From assembly GCA_002315715.1 (NCBI GenBank), contig DCHY01000019.1:7361-49915 (forward strand): 42,555 nt of DNA, given 5' to 3'. Shown here piece by piece: positions 24,323-31,281 of the stretch. Numbering within the stretch: the stretch's first letter is position 1; the number at the start of each line of letters is the position of its first letter. The stretch is from Clostridiales bacterium UBA1740. GTDB lineage: Bacteria; Bacillota; Clostridia; Oscillospirales; CAG-272. The translations under genes and the position numbers were made by a program. The notes beneath the pieces were generated by a model. It searched no databases. It saw nothing but the letters and a program-made list of their open reading frames with translations, and was not told the origin of the DNA.

Positions 24323-26071
24323 TTAGCGATTCTTTCTGCGGATGAGGACGAAGGCGCAAACCGCAAGGATGACCAAAGGCAGGGTACAAGCCGCAACGGC
24401 GATGCCCGTTTTCAATCCGTCGGTCATGGGGTGGAGTTCTTTCATCGCGGCACCGCGGACGGAAGCCATATCGAGTTCGTTCTCGGCAACTTCACTCTCG
24501 GTGATCACGTCACCCGACGCGTAAACGAACACGGTTTCTTCATTGAGCGAGGGGGTGTAAAGAATCTTTCCGTAGGTTGCGTCCGAGTTGAGCGACAAGC
24601 CGCCGAGAGAATCCTCGGCATATTCATCCACACGGGAAACGTTGTGAATGAGAAGTGCCAATACGTCGCGGTTGGCAAACGAGGTGTTGCCAAGTGACGC
24701 GTTGGAAAGAAAATCGGTCGTGGAAGCACAGCAAACGTAGGAATATTTATCGGTGTCGCTGTAACTGTTCTTGGCGATTCTCGCCGAAGTAGCCACGAGA
24801 ATGCGCTCGCCCTCGGAAACCAAATCCGTATAAGCGGACTCGGAATCGGGTTTGGCGTACACTTTGGCGTTCTCCGTGGTGGTAAAGAGCGGCGCGAAGG
24901 TGCGCGTCGTGTTGGTGGTGCCGGGTTCTCCCGCTTCATCAGCCGTACCGTAGAAAGAGCAAACGATGTCGCCGCAATCCGAAAGAACGGTGCGTGCCGC
25001 GGAAGAATACGAAGAAATTTCGTGATAAATGGAGTCGCCGTAGGAATCGTCCTCGGTATCGTATTGGGCAACCAGAACGGTGCCGGTGTTGCCTTCGTCG
25101 GAGAGACTGCCGACCGCGTCTTTGATCTGTACGTCGCGGAAGGAGAAGCCCCATTCATTCAGATATATTTCCAAATTCGGCAGCGTCACTCCGTGGTCTT
25201 TCGCCACGATGAGTGCGCCCTGTCGGTCGATAAGATAACGGTCGAGTTTTTCAAGTTCCGACTCGTAGGAGAGACTCGCCGCCTTGGTTTCGTCAAAAGT
25301 AAAATCCGTTCTCGGATTGTTGAGAATCAAAAGGACGCAGTCCTCGGGAACGGCAGAAACGTCCGAAAGGTTGATGGTTTTTACCTGCATACCGCCGTCG
25401 CGCAAGAGGTCGTAAAGTTCGCCCGCCGCCCCGGAGGCGTCGGGGTTATTCACGTCGTAAACCGTCTCGCCGTGGCCGGTGATGAAGTACGCCGTCGGGC
25501 GCTGTACCGCCATGACGGAATACAAGAGCGATACGAAACGGTATTCGCCGTCGTATGCGTAGTAGGAGGACCCTTCGCTGTCCGTCACCCAAAAACCGTT
25601 GAGCGACGCGATACGGTAGGACAAATCGCCCTCTCCGTAAGACGAAGACAAAATGACGTTTGCGGAGGTAATCTCGGTTCTCGAGGTCGTTTTGAATTTG
25701 GCAATCGCGGTGGGATTTTTCGTGATATTCACGGTCTTCACCGTAAAGTTATCAAAGCGTTTCTGCACGGCAAGCGCCATATAATAGGTGACGCGATAGG
25801 TCGCCGATTTGGTCAAAACGTCGGGATCGGCGCAGAAAGTCATCGTCACCTCTGGTGCATTCTCGGCATCGAGCGCCTTGGCGCAGGATTCGACAAAGGC
25901 GTCCGTCGGGGTATAGAGTTTTTCATAGGTATTGTCGATACGAAGACCGGCTCTTTCCATCGGTGCCGTCAAAAGGAAGTTCAAAGCCAAAGCGCAGATG
26001 ACAACGAATATCGTGAGAACGGTAAAGCGTTTCGTGCGGCGAGAAGTGCCGAATATTTTTTGCAAATTCAT
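24323..26071 (-). CDS. GldG-like ABC transporter auxiliary protein (second copy)
   Basis: The product has 582 residues with a membrane segment near each end (about 16-34 and 556-577) and a large outside domain. Family features are the N-terminal juxtamembrane LRIDNTYEKLYTPTDAFVES, the RVTYYMALAVQKRFDNFTVK helix, the segment AYFITGHGETVYD near 200 and the LLILNNPRTDFTF strand of the GldG/ABC_transp_aux fold, ending with a basic RRKNR tail. It differs greatly from the neighbouring copy at 26081-27625 but shares the same plan and the same C-terminal LIRRKNR/LVRRKNR, so the two may form a heterodimer. Ten bases separate the genes. In Bacteroidetes GldG works with GldA and GldF, but here no gliding genes are seen. 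Confidence 0.82.
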   Translation of the reverse strand: MNLQKIFGTSRRTKRFTVLTIFVVICALALNFLLTAPMERAGLRIDNTYEKLYTPTDAFVESCAKALDAENAPEVTMTFCADPDVLTKSATYRVTYYMALAVQKRFDNFTVKTVNITKNPTAIAKFKTTSRTEITSANVILSSSYGEGDLSYRIASLNGFWVTDSEGSSYYAYDGEYRFVSLLYSVMAVQRPTAYFITGHGETVYDVNNPDASGAAGELYDLLRDGGMQVKTINLSDVSAVPEDCVLLILNNPRTDFTFDETKAASLSYESELEKLDRYLIDRQGALIVAKDHGVTLPNLEIYLNEWGFSFRDVQIKDAVGSLSDEGNTGTVLVAQYDTEDDSYGDSIYHEISSYSSAARTVLSDCGDIVCSFYGTADEAGEPGTTNTTRTFAPLFTTTENAKVYAKPDSESAYTDLVSEGERILVATSARIAKNSYSDTDKYSYVCCASTTDFLSNASLGNTSFANRDVLALLIHNVSRVDEYAEDSLGGLSLNSDATYGKILYTPSLNEETVFVYASGDVITESEVAENELDMASVRGAAMKELHPMTDGLKTGIAVAACTLPLVILAVCAFVLIRRKNR

Positions 26072-26080
26072 CTTCTCACC

Positions 26081-27625
26081 TCACCTGTTCTTGCGACGCA
26101 CGAGAACGACGCATCCCAAGACGCCGAGCGCTGCGGGAATCATCATCAAAGCCGCCGTCATGATGCGTGCCGTTTTCATCGTCAGATTGTTTAATACCGT
26201 ATCGGTCACCATCAAGGGCTTACAGCCGTAAGGCATTCCGCCCTCTTTGTTGCCGAGCACTTCGAACATGGCAAAGAAGAAATCGCGATTGGCGTAGCTG
26301 TCGGACGTCATGGCGTCGGACGCCGTCAGATAAATACTGCCGCAGACGATGAGGCGTCCCGTTTTGCTGCCGCCTTCCGTCTCGGCGTAGGCGACAAGAG
26401 GATATTCACCCGCACGGTCGACGGTTTTGCCGTCGGCTTCCGCCACGGCAAAGGAAGAGGCGTTCAGAAGTGACTCGGCGTTGCCCGAGAGGGACAGTAC
26501 CGAGGCGTTTGCCATCAAGACCGACCCGTCGTTAAACGCTTTGACTTTTTCGGCAATCTTCGCCGCCTTTTCATCCGTTTCGGCATAATTGCCGACGATG
26601 GAAAAACCGTCGGTCGTAATGGCGTTGTCGCGGTCTTTGACTATCTGCAAGACGGTTCTGTTATCTTCGGTTTCATAGGTTTGCTGTGTAATGCCGTACT
26701 CCGCCATCAAGGCGTGCAAAACCGGCATTTCGGCTTGGGAATACGGATCCAGCGCCAAATACACCACGCCGCCGTTTTCAAGATACTCTCTCACGCGCTT
26801 GATTTCGCTCGTGATGCTCACGTCGGCGTTGCCTGCCGCCTGTTCAAAGTCGGTCTGCGGATTGGAAATAATCAAAAGTCCGACGTCCGAAAAATCGACG
26901 TTTTGGCGAAGGTCAACGGTTTCAACCGTGTAGCCGGCTTCCGCCAAGGCGACGGACAAAGACTTCGTCACGGTTTCACCGTGGTAGGTCGTGACGAGTG
27001 CCCTTTGGTGCTTGTCGTTCAATACCCAAAGCCCCATGGCGGTTATGACTTCTTCACCGATGTAGGCGTTGAGCGACGAGGAGGACGAATCGTAATCGTA
27101 AAAATCCACGTAGCCCGCCGAGGTCGAGGTATCGGTCAAGACGCGGTACTGTTTATTCCCGACGTAGTCTTCCCCTATAAAGATGACGGAGGCGCGCCCG
27201 ATTTGCGCGTTTTTCGTTTCCTCTTCCGTGAAGCCGTAAACGTCCGCTAAAAGATTGGGGTTGACGATAATATTTTGAAACTCCACGCTGTAAAAGGTCG
27301 AGGGGAGTTTTTCTTTCATCTGTTCTGCCGTTTTCAAAACGTAACGGCCGGTCGTGCTGGCTTCCACGTCTTCACGGGATTGACAGAAAACGACCTTCAG
27401 GGTGCATTGTTCGGCTATCGCTTCGGCAAAAGCGGCGGCGGGAGCGTCGGAGACCGTGACGTCTTTCGTATCGTCGGCGTAGTAATAAAGACCGAGCGAT
27501 GCCGTCAGCGTGTAGGCTATCACGTTCAGTACGACGATGATGCTGATGACAAGCGCCGTAACCGCGGCACGCGGCATACGGTCTTTGCCGAACCACTCCT
27601 TCAATTTTGTCCAAATTCTATCCAT
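26081..27625 (-). CDS. GldG-like ABC transporter auxiliary protein (first copy)
   Basis: The product has 514 residues. A membrane segment at about 21-40 (AVTALVISIIVVLNVIAYTL) is followed by an extracytoplasmic domain of about 440 residues and a C-terminal membrane segment (about 489-509) ending VRRKNR. Typical GldG-like features are ALVTTYHGETVTKSLSVALA, the GLLIISNPQTDF strand and YLENGGVVYLALDPYSQ. It follows the permease gene by 10 bases. The domain resembles a type of IFT52/GIFT-like Rossmann fold seen in these auxiliary proteins; no catalytic residues are evident. Probable role: bridging the ABC core to substrates or partners outside the membrane. Confidence 0.84.
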   Translation of the reverse strand: MDRIWTKLKEWFGKDRMPRAAVTALVISIIVVLNVIAYTLTASLGLYYYADDTKDVTVSDAPAAAFAEAIAEQCTLKVVFCQSREDVEASTTGRYVLKTAEQMKEKLPSTFYSVEFQNIIVNPNLLADVYGFTEEETKNAQIGRASVIFIGEDYVGNKQYRVLTDTSTSAGYVDFYDYDSSSSSLNAYIGEEVITAMGLWVLNDKHQRALVTTYHGETVTKSLSVALAEAGYTVETVDLRQNVDFSDVGLLIISNPQTDFEQAAGNADVSITSEIKRVREYLENGGVVYLALDPYSQAEMPVLHALMAEYGITQQTYETEDNRTVLQIVKDRDNAITTDGFSIVGNYAETDEKAAKIAEKVKAFNDGSVLMANASVLSLSGNAESLLNASSFAVAEADGKTVDRAGEYPLVAYAETEGGSKTGRLIVCGSIYLTASDAMTSDSYANRDFFFAMFEVLGNKEGGMPYGCKPLMVTDTVLNNLTMKTARIMTAALMMIPAALGVLGCVVLVRRKNR

Positions 27626-27635
27626 GGCGCCTCCG

Positions 27636-28343
27636 TTATTGGCAACGGCGTCTGTCGTAAACGCGGAAGGTCAAATAGAGAAATACCGCACTGACGGAGA
27701 GGTAATAGAAAATGGTGGAGAATTCAAAAGCACCGCTGAGCAGTGACTGATATCTGCCGAAAATCGACAGGGAATTGAAAACGTAGCGCAGCCAATACTC
27801 GTTCGGCAAAAGATTGCTCAAAAGGCCGATGGCGAGAAAGGCGAAGATGATGCCGAAGGTTCCGACGGCGGACGCCAACTGATTCTCGGTCAAGGAAGAT
27901 ACGAAAAGTCCGATGGCGATAAACGCCATGCCCACGAGGAGAAGTGCCACGAGATTTCCGAGAAGCAACAGCACTTTGATAACGGCATAGCGGGAAAGCA
28001 AAACGAAGTAAAGCGAAGAGACGAGGACGCTGCCGCCGAAAACGGTGTAGCAAGCCAAGAACTTGCCCCCTATCATGGCGGGAATCGAAACCGGCGCCGT
28101 CAAGAGCAACTGTTCGGTGCGGGTTTTGCGCTCTTCACTGAAGGATTTCATCGTCAAAACGGGGAGAGTAACCGCCGAGAAAAGCAACATATATTGAAAG
28201 AAGGAAGAAACGTCGGCGGTCATGGAATACAGCGTCGTATAACAGAAAACGCCGCCGCCGATTAAGAAGTAAGTGAACAGGTATGCGTATCCGATAATGC
28301 TCGTGAAAAACGCGCGCATTTCTCTTTTATAAATGGCAAACAT
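27636..28343 (-). CDS. ABC-2 type permease, GldF-like
   Basis: The product has 235 residues with about six hydrophobic segments and the ABC-2 type plan. The motif FSEERKTRTEQLLLTAPVSI (from about residue 68) is characteristic of GldF/NosY-like permeases. The C-terminus is basic (YDRRRCQ). It lies 12 bases after the ATPase gene and 10 before the first GldG-like gene. It should form the membrane channel of the transporter. Substrate unknown. Confidence 0.88.
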   Translation of the reverse strand: MFAIYKREMRAFFTSIIGYAYLFTYFLIGGGVFCYTTLYSMTADVSSFFQYMLLFSAVTLPVLTMKSFSEERKTRTEQLLLTAPVSIPAMIGGKFLACYTVFGGSVLVSSLYFVLLSRYAVIKVLLLLGNLVALLLVGMAFIAIGLFVSSLTENQLASAVGTFGIIFAFLAIGLLSNLLPNEYWLRYVFNSLSIFGRYQSLLSGAFEFSTIFYYLSVSAVFLYLTFRVYDRRRCQ

Positions 28344-28355
28344 GGTTTTCTCCTC

Positions 28356-29303
28356 TCAGCGGGCTTTGTTTTCCGACTTGTCGACAAGGCGGATAAAGAC
28401 GGATTCGAGATCGGTGGCGATGGGCATCATGCCGACGAGCGGCCAGTCTTTTTCACGGCAAAGTTCAAAGACGGAACGGCGAACGTCACAGCCGCGCTCG
28501 GTTTCGATACGGTACGTCAAAGCCTCGGCGTCACGCTCACCCGTCAAGGTGGCGGCGCGCACGCCGTTGATGGCGCGCAGAGCGCTGACGACTTCGGAGC
28601 CGGGACCGATGATTTTCGCCTGATACTCGTAACCGTCCTTGATGGTTCTCGTAATAGCGTCGGTCTTTTCATCGGCGATGATTTTGCCGCGGTTGATGAT
28701 GATAACGCGCTCGCAAACGGACTGCACTTCCGCCAAGATGTGGGTGGAAAGAACGACCGTATGCTTCTTTGCCAAATTGCGCAAAAGGTTGCGCACTTCC
28801 AAAATCTGTTTCGGGTCAAGACCTACCGTCGGCTCGTCGAAAATCACGACTTTGGGATCTCCGACAAGAGCACCGGCAATGCCGACACGCTGTTTGTATC
28901 CTTTGGAAAGGTTGCGAATCAAGCGCGATTTGACGTCGGTCAGTTTGACGGTTTCGAGAATGGCGCAAAGATGCTCGTCCTCCGGCTGTTTCGCGCCCTT
29001 GAGTTCATAGACGAAATGGAGGTATTCCGATACCGTCATATCGCCGTAAAGGGGCGGTTGCTCGGGCAAAAAGCCGATTTGCTTTTTGGCTTCCGTCGGG
29101 TTGGCAAGAATATCAACACCGCCGATTTCGACGCTTCCCGACGTGGAGGAGAGGTACCCCGTGATGATATTCATGGTCGTACTTTTGCCGGCGCCGTTCG
29201 GACCGAGAAGCCCGACGATTTCGCCCTCACCGATTTCAAAAGACACGTCGTTTAACGCGTAATTGGAACCGAAGCGCTTGACCAAATGCTCAACTTTTAT
29301 CAT
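28356..29303 (-). CDS. ABC transporter ATP-binding protein, GldA-like
   Basis: The product has 315 residues with Walker A GPNGAGKST (34-42), signature LSKGYKQR (132-139, a normal variant in this subfamily in place of LSGGQ), Walker B VVIFDEP (152-158) and the switch His in LSTHILAEVQ. A C-terminal extension of about 90 residues (after about 220) is typical of ABC-2 exporter ATPases. The ATG at 29301-29303 was chosen because the protein then begins MIKVEHLVKRFG, as in the family; the upstream extension is not conserved. The ribosome site AAAGAG is weak. It is the first gene of an operon that runs to 17289. Confidence 0.92.
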   Translation of the reverse strand: MIKVEHLVKRFGSNYALNDVSFEIGEGEIVGLLGPNGAGKSTTMNIITGYLSSTSGSVEIGGVDILANPTEAKKQIGFLPEQPPLYGDMTVSEYLHFVYELKGAKQPEDEHLCAILETVKLTDVKSRLIRNLSKGYKQRVGIAGALVGDPKVVIFDEPTVGLDPKQILEVRNLLRNLAKKHTVVLSTHILAEVQSVCERVIIINRGKIIADEKTDAITRTIKDGYEYQAKIIGPGSEVVSALRAINGVRAATLTGERDAEALTYRIETERGCDVRRSVFELCREKDWPLVGMMPIATDLESVFIRLVDKSENKAR

Positions 29304-29353
29304 AAAGAATCTCTTTCTATCTCGAAACACGCGCTCGAGGATGGTTTGTTAGT

Positions 29354-29366
29354 GTGTATTATACAC
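29354..29366 (-). promoter_or_regulatory. Possible promoter -10 within a palindrome, Gld-like operon
   Basis: GTGTATTATACAC is a palindrome whose minus strand contains a perfect TATAAT (29358-29363), about 55 bases before the gldA-like ATG. No good -35 is seen at the right distance, so an activator or other sigma factor may be needed. The symmetry could be an operator. Confidence 0.45.
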
Positions 29367-29419
29367 CGAAAATGTGAACAACATATGAATTTTATATATA
29401 TAATATAAAAGAAAACGTA

Positions 29420-29447
29420 AAAAAACTCCCTTTTTCGGGAGTTTTTT
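29420..29447 (-). terminator. Terminator after rnmV
   Basis: AAAAAACTCCC (29420-29430) and GGGAGTTTTTT (29437-29447) pair with a six-base loop, and a T-rich run follows on the minus strand. The stem overlaps the rnmV stop codon. Confidence 0.88.
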
Positions 29448-30048
29448 ATATTTTCGGGGCATCGAACAACGTCGCTTTTGCTTTTTCGTACTCTTCCCTT
29501 GTAAACAATAGGTTGACTGCCTCGAGCAACGCGTTGGCGGTGAGGTCCTTGGGAAGCGAAAAATAGGCGGCGAGTTTTTCTCTCTTGAGAGAGGCGTCGG
29601 CACCGCCCGACAACCCGTCAAGATAGAAATCGGTCTTGGTCAAGGTGCCTCTTTGCGGCATGGTGCCGTCGGCGGCAAAAGGTCGGAAAAGTTCGCGCAA
29701 AAGGTCCGCCTGCATGCCTTCCACCCCGAGGGTACCGCTCTTTGACGGTTTTCTTTTTCGTTTTTCTTTACCCTCGATTTTCGGGACGTAAAGTTGAATG
29801 ACTTTTTCCCGCGGCAAAATGCCGAGAAGAAAAGAACGGATCTGCACGCCGCCCCCGTCGGGATCGGTCAGGAGAATCACCCCGTGCGCTTCGGCAAGGC
29901 GGCGAATCAGATTCTGTTTTTCTTTGGCGTTGAAAACGGAAAAACCTCCCGTCGGAATGACGTTGGCGTCAAGGATCTGCAAAAGCGTATTTTTGTCGTA
30001 TTTTCCCTCCACGATGATGGGAATATCGACTTTAATTTTCTCGGTCAA
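29446..30048 (-). CDS. rnmV: Ribonuclease M5
   Basis: The product has 200 residues and matches RNase M5, which matures 5S rRNA. The N-terminal Toprim domain has Glu14 in IIVEGKYDK and the metal-binding pair in LLTDPDGGG (Asp62, Asp64). It continues with VPKIEGKEKRKRKPSKSGTL, LGVEGM and the C-terminal DUF4093 part (LTKTDFYLDGLSGG). No ATG is available; the start is the TTG at 30046-30048, directly after the nth stop, so expression is probably coupled to nth. Last gene of its operon. Confidence 0.9.
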   Translation of the reverse strand: MTEKIKVDIPIIVEGKYDKNTLLQILDANVIPTGGFSVFNAKEKQNLIRRLAEAHGVILLTDPDGGGVQIRSFLLGILPREKVIQLYVPKIEGKEKRKRKPSKSGTLGVEGMQADLLRELFRPFAADGTMPQRGTLTKTDFYLDGLSGGADASLKREKLAAYFSLPKDLTANALLEAVNLLFTREEYEKAKATLFDAPKI

Positions 30049-30702
30049 TCACTTTTCCCCCTTTACGTGTGCACAATACGGAATCAAAGGACAACTGAAA
30101 CACGAGGGAGCGCGCGCCGTGCAAACGTCACGGCCGAAATCCACGATACGATGGCAAAAATCACTGCCTTCCTCGGGGGGCAAAATGCCCTTCAGAATCT
30201 TTTCGACTTTGGCGGGGTCTTTTTCGGTTTCGGGATAAAAACCGAGCCTGCCGCAAATGCGAATACAATGCGTATCGCAAACGACCGCCGGCAAACCGAA
30301 GATGTCACCGAGCAAAAGATTGGCGATTTTTCTGCCGACACCGGGAAGTTTTAAGAGGTCTTCCATGGTGCTCGGAAGTTTGCCGCCGAAGTCGTCGCGA
30401 AGCATTTGCGAAGACGAAACGAGGTCTTTTGCCTTCATGTGATAGAGACCGCAGGGCTTGACGATTTCTTCGACTTCTTCGACTTTTGCGTCTGCCATTT
30501 CGGCATAAGACGGGTATTTTGCAAACAATTCTTTGCAAACTATGTTCACTCGCTTGTCGGTACACTGGGCAGACAGGCGTCCCATCACCAACAGTTTCCA
30601 CGGGTCGTTATCATAATGGAGAGCACAGGCGGCGTCGGGGTAAAGCGTCTTTAACGCGTCGATGACGCTTATGGCTTTTTCCTTTTTGTCAGACAGTTTC
30701 AA
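30049..30702 (-). CDS. nth: Endonuclease III (DNA glycosylase/AP lyase)
   Basis: The product has 217 residues and removes oxidised pyrimidines from DNA. Features are LPGVGRKIANLLLGD (helix-hairpin-helix with catalytic Lys), Asp in VVCDTHCIRICGRLG, and a C-terminal iron-sulfur motif CX6CX2CX5C (CTARAPSCFSCPLIPYC). The frame is open far upstream, but those residues lie over maf and are not conserved. I chose the TTG at 30700-30702 (TTG-AAA-CTG, Met-Lys-Leu-Ser-Asp) because AAAGGAGG lies 12 bases before it and the length then fits the family. The start lies inside the end of maf (14-base overlap). Confidence 0.93.
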   Translation of the reverse strand: MKLSDKKEKAISVIDALKTLYPDAACALHYDNDPWKLLVMGRLSAQCTDKRVNIVCKELFAKYPSYAEMADAKVEEVEEIVKPCGLYHMKAKDLVSSSQMLRDDFGGKLPSTMEDLLKLPGVGRKIANLLLGDIFGLPAVVCDTHCIRICGRLGFYPETEKDPAKVEKILKGILPPEEGSDFCHRIVDFGRDVCTARAPSCFSCPLIPYCAHVKGEK

Positions 30703-31264
30703 GGGGAATGCCCGCCTCCTTTGCCAATCGATATAAGAGTTTGGAAGAAAAGCCCATGACGGTATCGAAGTCGCCGTCAAACGAGGCAACGAAACGGCCG
30801 CCCTTGCCTTGAATGCCGTAGGCACCGGCTTTGTCCATCGGTTCTCCCGAAGCAACGTAATCACGGATGTCTTCATCCGTCAAATCGGCAAAATGCACCG
30901 CCGTCGAAGCGACGTCGGCATAAACCTTTCCCATATAGTGAAGCGCCACGCCGGTTCTGACGTAATGCGTCTTTCCCGACAAAGAACGGAGCATTCTCCG
31001 TGCATCCGTTTCGTCGGCGGGTTTTCCGAGTGCCTCCCCGTCGAGTTCCACCAAGGTATCCGACGAAACGACGGCGACCTCTTCGGAAAAACGCTCGGCA
31101 ACGGCGTCCCCCTTTCGCACTGCCAAGAAAACGACGCCGTCGGCAGGGGCGGTGTCGGGGGGGAGCGTTTCGTCAATATCCGCCGTCACGACGTCGAAAG
31201 CAAGTCCCATCTTGGTGAGAATCTCTTTGCGGCGCGGCGACGCGGATGCCAAAATCCATTTCAT
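30689..31264 (-). CDS. maf: Maf-family nucleotide pyrophosphatase
   Basis: The product has 191 residues. The N-terminal ILASASPRRKEIL is the Maf signature; SSDTLVELDGEALGKPADE holds the catalytic Asp region, and DKAGAYGIQGKGGRFV is the third conserved block. Maf proteins hydrolyse dTTP, UTP or modified nucleotides to monophosphates and keep them out of nucleic acids. The ATG follows AGAGGA and lies 17 bases after the U32 gene. Its end overlaps nth by 14 bases. Confidence 0.94.
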   Translation of the reverse strand: MKWILASASPRRKEILTKMGLAFDVVTADIDETLPPDTAPADGVVFLAVRKGDAVAERFSEEVAVVSSDTLVELDGEALGKPADETDARRMLRSLSGKTHYVRTGVALHYMGKVYADVASTAVHFADLTDEDIRDYVASGEPMDKAGAYGIQGKGGRFVASFDGDFDTVMGFSSKLLYRLAKEAGIPLETV

Positions 31265-31281
31265 GATGATTCCTCTATGCG

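Noticed and set aside
23000..29303. Gliding motility apparatus
   Set aside because: Only the GldA/F/G-type ABC parts are present; no GldJ/K/L/M/N or Spr-type genes are seen.
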